From NCBI RefSeq assembly GCF_002900975.1, contig NZ_PJON01000002.1, positions 372,001 to 436,000 of the forward strand: a stretch of 64,000 nucleotides of DNA, given 5' to 3'. A program made the position numbers and the translations under genes. Positions 46,486 to 55,071 of this stretch are shown here, one piece after another; within the stretch, counting starts at the first letter, position 1, and every line of letters begins with the position of its first letter. Below the pieces are notes generated by a model. It worked only from the letters and a program-made list of their open reading frames with translations, made no database searches and had not been told where the DNA came from. This DNA is from Tabrizicola aquatica (GTDB lineage: Bacteria > Pseudomonadota > Alphaproteobacteria > Rhodobacterales > Rhodobacteraceae).

Positions 46486-47133
46486 CTAGGAGAGCCTGGC
46501 GCCCTGTTCGACCCGGCCATAGACGGCGGCCGAAATCAGCGCCTCGATCAGGTTGCGCTCGCGCTCGATCTTTGCGTCCAGCCAGGTGGCGATGAAGTAG
46601 GTCACCAGCGCGACCGCCAGACCGGCCGCCGTGGTGGTCAGCGCGACCCAGATGCCGCCGGCCAGCCCGGCCGGATCGACCGCCCCTTCGACCTGGGACA
46701 GCACGGCGAAGGCGTCGATCATGCCGACGACGGTTCCCAGCAGGCCCAGCATCGGGGCGGCCTGCACGACCATTTCCAGCAGGCGCATCCGTTCGGTCAT
46801 CTGGGCGATTTCCAGAATGGCGGATTGGCGGCCCAACTCCTCGGCATAGGCGGTGTCGCCGGGGCGGGACTGTTGGGCCGAGAACACCGATTGCAGCACC
46901 CGCGCCAGCACCGACCGGCGGCCGGAGGCCAGGCGAATCGCCTCATCCGGGCGGCCGGAGAGCCAGTTCTGCAAGATCGCCTCGGCCGCCTTGCGCTTGC
47001 CGACGCCAAGGCGGGCAAACTGTATGATCTTGAAGATCCCGACACTGACCGCCATCACCGAAAGGGCAGAAAGGGCACCGAAAACGAAGATCGTCATGAA
47101 CCCGGCGGTCACGAAGTCAGGCAATGAGGACAT
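46486..47133 (-). CDS. MotA/TolQ/ExbB-family proton channel protein
   Basis: This 215-residue inner-membrane protein has three helices. The first is near residues 13-35. The second and third carry the family signatures APMLGLLGTVVGMIDAF and ALTTTAAGLAVALVTYF. A cytoplasmic stretch of about 80 residues lies between helix 1 and helix 2, as in ExbB and TolQ. It is the channel subunit for the two ExbD-like proteins and probably energises the TonB-like protein. It is followed immediately by the Asp-containing exbD, in an opposite-strand operon splitting the T6SS cluster. Confidence 0.92.
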   Translation of the reverse strand: MSSLPDFVTAGFMTIFVFGALSALSVMAVSVGIFKIIQFARLGVGKRKAAEAILQNWLSGRPDEAIRLASGRRSVLARVLQSVFSAQQSRPGDTAYAEELGRQSAILEIAQMTERMRLLEMVVQAAPMLGLLGTVVGMIDAFAVLSQVEGAVDPAGLAGGIWVALTTTAAGLAVALVTYFIATWLDAKIERERNLIEALISAAVYGRVEQGARLS

Positions 47134-47160
47134 GGTGGAAGGTCCTTGGGGAAAAAGGGA

Positions 47161-47595
47161 TCAGATCCCGAACTGGATTGCCGTGCGCGAGGTCGCGACC
47201 AGCCGGGACAGGCAGAAATCTGACGTGGTGCCGTCTGCAAGGGTGCAGGCCGCAACATCGTTGACGACGATTCGCGAGATCGTTGCGCAACTGCTGCCGG
47301 CCAGTTCGAATTGCAGGATCTTGGTCTTGCCGGCGATCAGTTCGCCGAATTCCAGCACCAGAAGCCGGGTCACGGTGCCTTCGGCGTCGAACAGGCCGAC
47401 CTGGAAGGCGGTCCGTTCGAACGCCAGGTCCGACAGGTTGGTCGCGACATAGGTCAGGCGACAGCCGCCCCCCTCGGTCTCGGTCGCGGCGTTCAGGTCA
47501 AGCTCGAAGGCGGTTGCATCCTGCGCGACGGCCGGGGCAATGGCGAGCCCAAGGACGACCGCAAGACTGGATGCCAGGCGCAGCGAAGCAGTCAT
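47161..47595 (-). CDS. Exported protein of unknown function upstream of exbB
   Basis: The ATG at 47595 gives 144 residues with a clear signal peptide (MTASLRLASSLAVVLGLAIAP...AVAQ). The mature protein has four Cys residues (GGGCRL, GSSCAT, AACTL, DFCLS), which could form two disulfides, and looks like a beta-rich domain (LTYVATNLSDLAFERT, FQVGLFDAEGTVTRLL). It lies 27 bases before exbB on the same strand, so it is likely part of the same operon. I do not recognise the family. It may be a periplasmic partner or ligand of the ExbB/D/TonB-like complex. Confidence 0.7.
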   Translation of the reverse strand: MTASLRLASSLAVVLGLAIAPAVAQDATAFELDLNAATETEGGGCRLTYVATNLSDLAFERTAFQVGLFDAEGTVTRLLVLEFGELIAGKTKILQFELAGSSCATISRIVVNDVAACTLADGTTSDFCLSRLVATSRTAIQFGI

Positions 47596-47688
47596 GGAAC
47601 CCCCATGGAAATCAGCATGTTCGGGTGAAGTTGGAGAGGATGGCCGCCCGCAAGTCAACCATGATCGTGCCTTGGCGTCCGGGCCAGC

Positions 47689-47928
47689 CTAGCGGAAAAC
47701 GCCGATCATCCAGACCGACTGCAGCGACAGGCCGCCGTCGCGGGGCCGGGTCTTTTGCTTGGGCGCGGTGTCGGTATCCTTGGCGCCAGCGGTAATCGTG
47801 GCATCGGCCTGCGGTGAAGCCGGGGCCGGCGTGCCCATCGACATGGTCGCAACGAATTCTTCAACGTCCAGCGCCATAGCCGGCGCGCTGGAAATCAGGA
47901 AGATTGCGGTGAGCAGGGCGCGTTTCAT
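47689..47928 (-). CDS. Small exported hypothetical protein
   Basis: This is a 79-residue frame from the second ATG (47928); an ATG at 47934 is equally possible. It starts with a signal peptide (MKRALLTAIFLISSAPAMAL, cut after ALA-like AMA) and continues into a short low-complexity mature part rich in Thr, Ala and Lys. No ribosome-binding site is clear, so the call is moderate. It lies upstream of the exported 144-residue protein and may be the first gene of the inverted operon. It diverges from the DUF1036 gene. Confidence 0.5.
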   Translation of the reverse strand: MKRALLTAIFLISSAPAMALDVEEFVATMSMGTPAPASPQADATITAGAKDTDTAPKQKTRPRDGGLSLQSVWMIGVFR

Positions 47929-48047
47929 TCGCATTGGATATCACATTCAATGCCGTTTCGATAGATGGAACCGCAAATGCGGTGCGCGGCCCGTGGCGTC
48001 TTTGCGACATGTGGCTATGCTGCGGCGATCAGCAGTCGGGTCCGGGC

Positions 48048-48461
48048 ATGGTGAATCACTTCTGGCGGGCTTCGGTCCTTTTGGCAGCAGCATGGGGCGC
48101 AAATCCGGCCCAGGCCGATTTCGCGGTCTGCAACCAGACTTTTGACATGGTCAACGTGGCCATCGGCAAGTCGGAGGGCGATGTGTTCGTCACCGACGGC
48201 TGGTGGACGATCGGCCCGAACCAATGCGCCAATGTGCTGACCGAAACCCTGTCGGTGCGTTATGTCTATGTCTTTGCGCAGGACGTTTTCGGCAAAGTGA
48301 TCCTGTCCGGCGCCACACGGATGTGCGTGGCGCCTGATCGTTTCACCATCCGGGGCGACAGCGATTGCATCCGTCGCGGCTTTATCGAAGCGCCGTTTCA
48401 TGAGGTCGATACCCTGCGATCCGAGCGGTGGACGCTGTTTCTGACCGAACCGCCCGCTTGA
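48048..48461 (+). CDS. DUF1036 exported protein
   Basis: The start chosen is the ATG at 48048, giving 137 residues with a signal peptide (MVNHFWRASVLLAAAWGANP...AQAD). The mature part has CNQTFDMVNVAIG, GWWTIGPNQCANVL and RRGFIEAPFHEVDT, matching the DUF1036 family of small periplasmic proteins. Four Cys residues suggest disulfides. It precedes the DUF6931 and fha genes on the same strand and begins the second rightward part of the T6SS cluster. Its role is unknown. Confidence 0.8.
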   Translation: MVNHFWRASVLLAAAWGANPAQADFAVCNQTFDMVNVAIGKSEGDVFVTDGWWTIGPNQCANVLTETLSVRYVYVFAQDVFGKVILSGATRMCVAPDRFTIRGDSDCIRRGFIEAPFHEVDTLRSERWTLFLTEPPA

Positions 48462-48531
48462 CGGAGCTTGCCGAACTGCTCAATCGTCTGCCAGTCTGCG
48501 GAAAAACCGGCCTTTGCCAGGAGAAGCGCGT

Positions 48532-49143
48532 ATGTCGGGGCTGCTGGAAATCGACGAAGGCGAAAAGACGCGACCCCCGTCGCAGGCATCGGCGCAGGTG
48601 TCCGTCCTACGCTATTCCACGCCGCACGAGCTGTATTCCGCGATGCCGCAGCTGCGCAACCTGACGCAATTGCGCCCGCGCGAGGATGAGAACAGCCTGG
48701 ATTTCCTGGCGCGGTTGCAGGCCTCGGCCACGCCCGAGGAATCGGTGACCTTCGCCGCCTTTGCCGCGGTGCCCCGGGTCGCGGTGTGGTGGGGGTACGA
48801 ATGTCTGCGCAACCTGCGCGCTGATTTCACCCCGCATGACCGCGAGCTGCTGGAGCATATCGCCCAGTGGAGCAGCAGCGGCGACCAGGCGCTGCGCTAT
48901 GAGATCATGAAAACCGCGCTTTTCGCGGAACGCCGGACGGCGGCGGTGATGCTGGGGCTGGCCGCGGGCTGGTCGGGGGCGCAGATCGCGCCGAACGATC
49001 CGTCCCCGGTGGCGCCGCACCGGACCCCGCGGGCGGTGAATGCGGCGGTCCTGTCCGCGCTGGCGCAGTGCCAGCTGTCGAATCGGCCGCACCATCTGTT
49101 GCGCCTGGTCCGTCTGGCGGAGCAGCTGTTTCGTGCCTACTGA
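48532..49143 (+). CDS. DUF6931-like T6SS-associated protein
   Basis: The ATG at 48532 follows CAGGAGAAG by six bases and gives 203 residues. It is an alpha-helical cytoplasmic protein: LDFLARLQASATPEESVTF, AVWWGYECLRNLRADFTPHD, ALRYEIMKTALFAERRTAA. This pattern resembles the DUF6931 family often found beside T6SS fha genes, but I hold the family name loosely. It lies 52 bases before fha and probably helps regulate or assemble the secretion system. Confidence 0.6.
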   Translation: MSGLLEIDEGEKTRPPSQASAQVSVLRYSTPHELYSAMPQLRNLTQLRPREDENSLDFLARLQASATPEESVTFAAFAAVPRVAVWWGYECLRNLRADFTPHDRELLEHIAQWSSSGDQALRYEIMKTALFAERRTAAVMLGLAAGWSGAQIAPNDPSPVAPHRTPRAVNAAVLSALAQCQLSNRPHHLLRLVRLAEQLFRAY

Positions 49144-49195
49144 GCCTTACGCCGCCGCTGCGGCATCCTGAACACACGGAATTTGCCTTCTCGCC

Positions 49196-50311
49196 ATGAC
49201 ATTGACCCTGCGCATCGAGAACTTCGACGTGCTTGAGCACGGCGGCCCGATCAGCATCACGCTGAACCAGTCGGGCTGCGATGTGGGGCGGAGCAAGGGC
49301 ATGACCTGGGTGCTGCCCGATCCGGCGCGTCATATCTCCAGCCACCATTTCTCGGTCGCCTATCGCGACGGGGGATATTGGTTGACCGATGTGTCCACCA
49401 ACGGGACCTTCCTGCAGGGCAGCCCCTACCGGCTGCAGGGGCCGCATCGTCTGGTGCCGGGCGAGCGCCTGACGGTGGGGCATTACGTGATCGTGGTGGA
49501 GGGGTATGCGGCGGCACCAGTGCACCGCGCGACTGACGCCGATCCCTGGGACTTTGGCATGGCGCAGACGCCGGTGAACCCGGTCTCCTTGCCGCGACAG
49601 CCGCAGTGGCTGGACGACGTGGCCCGCGATTTCGTGCCGGCCGTGCCGATGCCGCATCCGGCCCCGTCGGCGCCGCCGACAGGGTTTGACTATGCCCCGC
49701 CGGTCCCACCGCAGCCGGTCGCGCCGGCGCTGGGCGGGCAGGACTTTGTTCGTGCCTTCTGCGAGGGCGCGGGTCTGAACCCCGCCGACTTTGCCAGTGT
49801 CGATGCCGACCGCATGGCCCGCGAGTTGGGTCGCGCCATGCGCAACGCCACGACCGAGATCATGCTGCTGCTGCGCGACCGCTCGGCCGTTAAGCAGTTC
49901 ACCCGGGGCGGTGAGCGGACGATGCGCAGCGCAACCGGGAACAACCCGATGAAGTTCCTGCCCGATGCCGAGCAGATCATCGAGGCGATGTTCCTGCGCC
50001 GCCGCGACGGCTTCATGGAGGGCGCGGAAGGGCTGGGCAATGCACTGGCCGATATCCGGCGGCACCAGGCCGCGTTCTTTGCCGCGCTGCAACCGGCGCT
50101 GGCGGCGGTGCTGTCGGGCCTTTCGCCGGACGAGGTCGAGGATGGGGCGGGGTCCGGCATCCTGGGTGCCGCGTCAAAGGGCAAGCTCTGGGAGACCTAC
50201 ATCCAGCGCTGGGATGCGAAGGTCGAGGCGGGCGAGCATGGGATGCTGGATGCGTTCCTGGACGCCTTTGCCAAGCATTATGCAGCGGCGGTCGGCAAGG
50301 CAGGGGATTAG
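49196..50311 (+). CDS. fha: T6SS FHA-domain protein Fha/TagH
   Basis: This 371-residue protein has an N-terminal FHA domain (about 1-105) with VGRSKGM, RHISSHHF and DVSTNGTFLQG, the usual phosphothreonine-binding residues. A proline-rich linker (about 140-185) follows. The C-terminal TagH-type domain (about 190-371) has FVRAFCEGAGLNPADF, MRSATGNNPMKFLPDAEQ and GKLWETYIQRWDAK. Fha binds phosphorylated TssL in Agrobacterium and is itself a PpkA target in Pseudomonas. It is the switch that links the kinase to T6SS activation. Confidence 0.94.
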   Translation: MTLTLRIENFDVLEHGGPISITLNQSGCDVGRSKGMTWVLPDPARHISSHHFSVAYRDGGYWLTDVSTNGTFLQGSPYRLQGPHRLVPGERLTVGHYVIVVEGYAAAPVHRATDADPWDFGMAQTPVNPVSLPRQPQWLDDVARDFVPAVPMPHPAPSAPPTGFDYAPPVPPQPVAPALGGQDFVRAFCEGAGLNPADFASVDADRMARELGRAMRNATTEIMLLLRDRSAVKQFTRGGERTMRSATGNNPMKFLPDAEQIIEAMFLRRRDGFMEGAEGLGNALADIRRHQAAFFAALQPALAAVLSGLSPDEVEDGAGSGILGAASKGKLWETYIQRWDAKVEAGEHGMLDAFLDAFAKHYAAAVGKAGD

Positions 50312-50390
50312 CGCGGACGCTTGACCGGCGGGTCGTTCGTCATACGATGGCGACGCGTGCGGCGAGGTCTTCGACGGGTGGGAGTGGACG

Positions 50391-51719
50391 ATGGGCTTCG
50401 ATTGGGCGACGGCACCGGTCTCGGAAGAGAGCCTCTGCGGGCCGAACCTTGACGCGACGGACGACGGCGATTTCGTCGAATACTATTTCGACGCGGTAGG
50501 CCGGTTGCCGGAACGCTATGTCGTGCCCGGAATGGATACCGGGGGCGGGCAGCGGACCGAGGATCGCATCTTTGACCCCAAAAGCATCGACATCGCCACC
50601 GAGACGGCGCGCATCCGGTCATTGCTTCAGCGCAGCCGCGACATTCGGCTTCTGGCCCTGCAAGCGCAGTTCGACTGTCTGGCCGGGCGCCCGACCGGCG
50701 TGGCCGATGCCGTCGAAACCATCGCCGACCTGATCGCGCTTTATGGCGACGAGGTGCATCCCCAGATCGACGGCGATGTGTCCCAGCGCCGGGATGCGCT
50801 GTCCGAACTGGCGCAGCCGATCACCATGGTCACCGCGCTGCGCTTCATGGGTCTGAACGGCACGCCCGAGGTGACCTTGCGCCGCATCCAGGTGGCCGAA
50901 GGGCGGTTCACCCCCTACAGTGACGAGGTGGGCCTGTCCCTGCAGGGCCTGCGCGACATGCTGGGATCACCGGCCAATCGCAGCCGGGTCGATGTGGTCC
51001 ACGCGGCGCTGTCCCGGATTTCCGAGGCGCTGGTTCGGATCTCTTCGGCCTGCCGCAGTCATCCCTCGACGCCCTTTGCGCCGAATTTTGAAGCGGTGCT
51101 GAAGGTGCTGGAGGAAATGCGCACCGAGATCACCGGGGCGCGGCCTGACCTGCGCGGTTCGGATGCCCCGGTGATGCAGCCCGCACCCGCGCCCGTGGCC
51201 GGGTCGTCGGCAATGCCGTCAGCAAGTGCCGCGCCGGCCCCTGCTGCGCCGGTGATGGTCGCCTTTGCCAACCATGCCGAGGCGCGGCAGGCGTTGGTGG
51301 CCTGCGAGACCTATTTCCAGACGTTCGAGCCGTCGTCGGCCGCCCTGCTTCTGGTCCGCCAGGCGCGGCAGTTGATCGGCCAGCCCCTGGTCAAGGCGCT
51401 GGAGGCGCTGTTGCCGGACGACGCGGGCAAGGCCATCGTCGCCTTCGGGCCGCAGACCGGCTTTGCCCTTCCGGCCCAGCGGTTGAAAAGCCTGAGCGAG
51501 GACAATCTGCCCCTGAGTGCCATCGAACCGCAGGTCAACACGGCGCCGCCGTCCGTCACCGGACCCGCCGAGGCGACGGCCGTGATCCGGTCGGTCGAGG
51601 ATTACTTCCGCAACCGCGAGAAGAGCAGCCCCGTGCCCTTGCTTCTGCAGCGGGCCCGCAGTTACATGGACAAGGATTTTCAGGCGCTGGTGGATGAGTT
51701 AATTCCCAGGAAACAGTAG
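50391..51719 (+). CDS. tssA: Type VI secretion protein TssA (ImpA N-terminal family)
   Basis: This 442-residue protein starts with the ImpA_N domain (PVSEESLCGPNLDAT, near residues 9-23; TIADLIALYGDEVHPQIDGD). An Ala/Pro-rich linker (about 263-285) follows. A C-terminal helical part ends in LLLQRARSYMDKDFQALVDEL. TssA directs sheath polymerisation at the baseplate or caps the distal end. It lies 79 bases after fha and before tssB, where the intergenic DNA is AT-rich. Confidence 0.92.
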   Translation: MGFDWATAPVSEESLCGPNLDATDDGDFVEYYFDAVGRLPERYVVPGMDTGGGQRTEDRIFDPKSIDIATETARIRSLLQRSRDIRLLALQAQFDCLAGRPTGVADAVETIADLIALYGDEVHPQIDGDVSQRRDALSELAQPITMVTALRFMGLNGTPEVTLRRIQVAEGRFTPYSDEVGLSLQGLRDMLGSPANRSRVDVVHAALSRISEALVRISSACRSHPSTPFAPNFEAVLKVLEEMRTEITGARPDLRGSDAPVMQPAPAPVAGSSAMPSASAAPAPAAPVMVAFANHAEARQALVACETYFQTFEPSSAALLLVRQARQLIGQPLVKALEALLPDDAGKAIVAFGPQTGFALPAQRLKSLSEDNLPLSAIEPQVNTAPPSVTGPAEATAVIRSVEDYFRNREKSSPVPLLLQRARSYMDKDFQALVDELIPRKQ

Positions 51720-51741
51720 GTCTGGAATTCCTCCGAACACA

Positions 51742-51768
51742 TTGACTTGAAACCAATAACACTATTCA
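51742..51768 (+). promoter_or_regulatory. Possible promoter before tssB
   Basis: TTGACT (51742-51747) is followed by TATTCA (51763-51768) with a 15-base spacer, in an AT-rich stretch standing out from GC-rich flanks. It is 28 bases before the tssB ATG. It could give separate strong expression of the sheath and Hcp genes. Spacing is short of the ideal 17 bases. Confidence 0.4.
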
Positions 51769-51796
51769 CTGTCGCGCATTCGGATGGAGATGCGGA

Positions 51797-52306
51797 ATGG
51801 CTTCTAACTCGGGCTCTGGTTTTATCAAGCGCAACCGTCCCCCTCGGGTCCAGATTTCCTACCAGGACCCTTACAACAGCGAGCGGATGGTCGAACTGCC
51901 CTTCGTGATGGGTGTGCTGTCCGACCTGTCGGGCAACAACCCTGGGGTGGAAAAGCCCCCGACCGAAGAACGCACCTTTACCGATGTCACGAAAGATACG
52001 CTTGACGCCTATATGGAGGCGACAAAGCCGGGGGTGACTTTCACCACCGAAAACCATCTTGACGAGGGGTCGGACCAGAAGCTGGGCGTGGCGCTGCAGT
52101 TCAACTCGATGGACGATTTCGAGCCGGCGCGAATCGCCGCCCAGGTGCCCGCGCTGAAAAAGCTGCTGGAGGCGCGTCAGCATCTGGCGAACCTGCAGCG
52201 TTACATGAGCGCGAAGCCCAAGGCGCAGGAACAGATCAAGAAATTGCTTGCCGACCCGGAGCTGATGGCCGCCCTGGCCGAACGCGCCCAGAAGGATGAA
52301 GAATAA
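51797..52306 (+). CDS. tssB: Type VI contractile sheath small subunit TssB
   Basis: This 169-residue protein has the TssB/VipA family start GFIKRNRPPRVQISY and the conserved LPFVMGVLSDLSGN. The LGVALQFNSMDDFEPARIA segment and a C-terminal helix (LLEARQHLANLQRYM) follow. TssB pairs with TssC to build the contractile sheath. It lies 42 bases before tssC and is probably transcribed with it. Confidence 0.97.
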   Translation: MASNSGSGFIKRNRPPRVQISYQDPYNSERMVELPFVMGVLSDLSGNNPGVEKPPTEERTFTDVTKDTLDAYMEATKPGVTFTTENHLDEGSDQKLGVALQFNSMDDFEPARIAAQVPALKKLLEARQHLANLQRYMSAKPKAQEQIKKLLADPELMAALAERAQKDEE

Positions 52307-52348
52307 CGCAGCCAGGCTTAGGACCAGGCGGCAATCAGGGGATCAAGG

Positions 52349-53842
52349 ATGGCGACTGAAACACAACGCGATGCGTCGGCGCAGGGCCAGGCTCTGGACG
52401 AGCTTTCCGAATTTTCGGATATCCTGAAGCAGACGATCAAGCCACGCACCGAAGTCGCCGCGCGCGAGGTGGACAACGCCGTCGTTGCCCTTGTGCGCGA
52501 GGCGATGGGTGATCAGGCGCTGGTCGCGGATGACGTGATCGACACGATCGACGCGATTCTGGCCAAGCTTGACCAGAAGCTGAGCGCGCAGGTGAACGAG
52601 ATCCTGCACCACGAGGAATTCCAGAAGCTGGAATCGTCCTGGCGCGGTCTGGCCTATACGCTGAACCAGTCCGAAACCGACGCCACGCTGCGGGTGAAGG
52701 TGCTGAACGTCTCGAAGTCCGAACTGGCCTCGATGATGCGGCGCTATCCGGGGGCCAAGTGGGACAAGTCGCCCCTGCATGACATGGTCTATGAGCAGAA
52801 CCTGGGCACCCTGGGCGGCGAGCCTTATGGCGTGCTGATCGGAGACTATCAGTTCGACCATTCCAGTGCGGACGTGAACCTGCTGACCTCGATCGGCAAG
52901 ATCGCTGAAAGCGCGCTTTGCCCCTTCGTGTCGTCGGCTGCGCCCTCGCTGCTGGGTCTGGACAGCTGGAACGAAGTCGGCGCGCCGCCGGACCTGTCGG
53001 AAATCTTCACGACGCCCGACTATGCCCAGTGGAACAGCCTGCGCGACAGCCCGAATTCGCGCTTCCTGGCGTTGACCCTGCCGCGCGTCCTGGCGCGGGA
53101 GCCCTATGGCCAGAATTCCAATTCGGTGGTCGAGGAGTTCTCGTTCGAGGAAGAGACCGACGGCCACAACGGCAGCAAATACGCCTGGATGAACGCGGCC
53201 CATGCGATGGCGGCGAATATCAACCGTGCGTTCAAGGAACACGGCTGGACCGTCCGCATCCGCGGCGTGAAGTCCGGCGGTGAGGTGGAGAACCTTCCGA
53301 CCCATGTGTTCGAGACTGGCGACGGCTCGAAAGACCTGAAATGCCCGACCGAAGTGTCGATCACCGACCGGCGCGAGGGCGAATTGTCGAAGGCGGGCCT
53401 GATCGGCCTGATCCACCGGCAGAACACCGACAAGGCGGCCTTCATCGGTGCGCAGTCGCTGTATCGGCCGAAGAAGTATGTCGATGATGCGGCCACGGCG
53501 TCGGACAACATGTCCTCGCGCATTCCGTATATCTTCGCCATTTCAAGGTTCGCCCATTACCTGAAGGTGATGGTGCGCGACAAGATCGGGGAAAGCCCCG
53601 ACAAGAATCAGCTGCAGCAACAGCTTCAAAGCTGGATTAACAAGTACGTCACCGGAAACCCGGAAAGTGCGGACGAAAAGGAAAAGGCCAAAAAGCCGCT
53701 TGCTGCGGCCAAGGTCGAAGTGATCGAGGACGAGCTGAACCCGGGCTACTATCTGGGCAAGTTCTTCCTCAAGCCTCACTTCCAACTGGAGGGAATGGAT
53801 ATCGGGATGAGCCTGGTCTCCAAGCTGCCGCAAGGCAAGTAA
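52349..53842 (+). CDS. tssC: Type VI contractile sheath large subunit TssC
   Basis: This 497-residue protein is TssC/VipB: KLEQSWRGL-like KLESSWRGLAYTLNQSETD, GVLIGDYQFDHS, PLLGLDSWNEVG-like LLGLDSWNEVGAPPDLSEIF, RVLAREPYGQ, and the end HFQLEGMDIGMSLVSKLP, all typical. It forms the sheath with TssB and is recycled by ClpV. It is followed 50 bases later by hcp. Confidence 0.97.
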   Translation: MATETQRDASAQGQALDELSEFSDILKQTIKPRTEVAAREVDNAVVALVREAMGDQALVADDVIDTIDAILAKLDQKLSAQVNEILHHEEFQKLESSWRGLAYTLNQSETDATLRVKVLNVSKSELASMMRRYPGAKWDKSPLHDMVYEQNLGTLGGEPYGVLIGDYQFDHSSADVNLLTSIGKIAESALCPFVSSAAPSLLGLDSWNEVGAPPDLSEIFTTPDYAQWNSLRDSPNSRFLALTLPRVLAREPYGQNSNSVVEEFSFEEETDGHNGSKYAWMNAAHAMAANINRAFKEHGWTVRIRGVKSGGEVENLPTHVFETGDGSKDLKCPTEVSITDRREGELSKAGLIGLIHRQNTDKAAFIGAQSLYRPKKYVDDAATASDNMSSRIPYIFAISRFAHYLKVMVRDKIGESPDKNQLQQQLQSWINKYVTGNPESADEKEKAKKPLAAAKVEVIEDELNPGYYLGKFFLKPHFQLEGMDIGMSLVSKLPQGK

Positions 53843-53892
53843 TTTAACAGCAATTGTCCGCCCGGTGGGCGGTGTTCAAAGGAGTGATGACT

Positions 53893-54384
53893 ATGGCTGA
53901 CAATATCCTTCTGAAACTTGGCGACGCGATTCGCGGCGAGTCCCCCGTTGCAGGCTATGAAGACTGGATCCAGGTCCACGGCTGGAGCTGGGGCGCGACG
54001 CAGTCGGGCACGACGCATGAAGGCATGGGCGGCGGCTCGGGCAAGGTTTCGGTCCAGGACCTGAACGTGACCAAGTTTGTCGATGCTTCGACCCACGACC
54101 TGATCAAGCATGTCTGCAACGGCAAGCACATCCCGAACGCCGAGCTGGTGGTGATGAAAGCCGGCGGCGACAGCCCGGTGGTCTACTTCCGCCTGAAGAT
54201 GACCGATCTTCTGATCTCGTCCTATCAGACCTCGGGCGCGCGGGACGGGCTGGAGCGTGTGACCGAGTCGATCGCGATCAACTTCTCCAAGTTCGAAGTA
54301 ACTTACACCAAGCAGGAAATGGACGGCTCGGCTGGCCCGGAAAGCACCGCTGGCTGGGATATCCGCCGGAACGAAGCGGTCTGA
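53893..54384 (+). CDS. hcp: Type VI inner-tube protein Hcp (TssD)
   Basis: The ATG at 53893 lies eight bases after AAAGGAG and gives a 163-residue protein (MADNILLKLGDAIRGESPVA). An in-frame ATG at 53887 lies only two bases after the ribosome-binding site and is less likely. It has the Hcp core (GYEDWIQVHGWSWGATQSG, VQDLNVTKFVDASTHDLI, KMTDLLISSYQTSGA). Hcp hexamers form the tube that is expelled. A GC-rich hairpin follows, which may raise Hcp relative to downstream genes. Confidence 0.96.
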   Translation: MADNILLKLGDAIRGESPVAGYEDWIQVHGWSWGATQSGTTHEGMGGGSGKVSVQDLNVTKFVDASTHDLIKHVCNGKHIPNAELVVMKAGGDSPVVYFRLKMTDLLISSYQTSGARDGLERVTESIAINFSKFEVTYTKQEMDGSAGPESTAGWDIRRNEAV

Positions 54385-54405
54385 TCCGCATCGGGCAATT
54401 GACAG

Positions 54406-54430
54406 GGCGGGGCGCCGGGGGCGCCTCGCC
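54406..54430. terminator. GC-rich hairpin between hcp and tssE
   Basis: GGCGGGGCGCC and GGCGCCTCGCC pair over 11 bases (one G-U wobble) around a three-base GGG loop, 21 bases after the hcp stop. No T-tract follows, so it is likely a partial terminator or an RNA-stability stem. It could let hcp reach higher levels than tssE-tssF-tssG-clpV in the same transcript. Confidence 0.55.
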
Positions 54431-54477
54431 ACTTCTGGCGTTGCCGGTCGCGTAGCGCCACGGACCGGACATAGCGC

Positions 54478-55071
54478 ATGGCCACTGACCCAGACGATCC
54501 TGCCAAGGCCAGCCGCCGCTTGATGCGCAAGGGCGATCGGTCGCGCGTGTCCCTGATGCAGATCTTCCGGGCGGCCCATCGCGACCGTGACGCGCGCGTC
54601 GATCTGGTCCCGGACGCGCAGGGCGACGCCGCGATCACCAGCCGCAGCAAGATGCGGCGCGACGGCGTGGACGAAGGCACCCTGCGGGCGCATGTGCAAG
54701 CCGACCTGAGCGCATTGATGAACACGATCCAGCTTGGCGCGGCCGTCGATCTGGACGACGCGCCGCATGTCGAACGCTCGGTCCTGAATTACGGGTTCCG
54801 CGATCTGTCGGACGTGACGGCGCGCGACCTGAACTCCTCTGCGGTCGTCGCTTCGATCCGGCAGTCGCTGCTGGACCATGAGCCGCGCATCGTGCCCGAA
54901 ACGCTGGAGGTGCGGGTGGCCGATGACGCGACCGGGACCAGCCACCGGCTGGAAATCCAGGTCACGGCGGAACTGATGGCCGACCCGGTCGATGTGCCGA
55001 TCGACTTTCGCGCCGAGGTTGATCTGGGCGCCGGAAAGCTGCGGATGCGCGGCAGGCGGGTGGCGTCGTGA
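54478..55071 (+). CDS. tssE: Type VI baseplate protein TssE (gp25-like)
   Basis: This 197-residue protein has the gp25/TssE core with HVERSVLNYGFRDLSD, VVASIRQSLLDHEPRI and a beta-rich C-terminal part ending RMRGRRVAS. TssE is part of the baseplate wedge and starts sheath assembly. The N-terminal extension (about 50 residues) is charged. It overlaps tssF by four bases, so it leads a tight tssE-tssF-tssG unit. Confidence 0.93.
   Translation: MATDPDDPAKASRRLMRKGDRSRVSLMQIFRAAHRDRDARVDLVPDAQGDAAITSRSKMRRDGVDEGTLRAHVQADLSALMNTIQLGAAVDLDDAPHVERSVLNYGFRDLSDVTARDLNSSAVVASIRQSLLDHEPRIVPETLEVRVADDATGTSHRLEIQVTAELMADPVDVPIDFRAEVDLGAGKLRMRGRRVAS

Noticed and set aside
54385-54477. Possible small gene or ncRNA between hcp and tssE
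   Set aside because: Only a GC-rich stem is visible, with no start signal or conserved RNA fold recognised.
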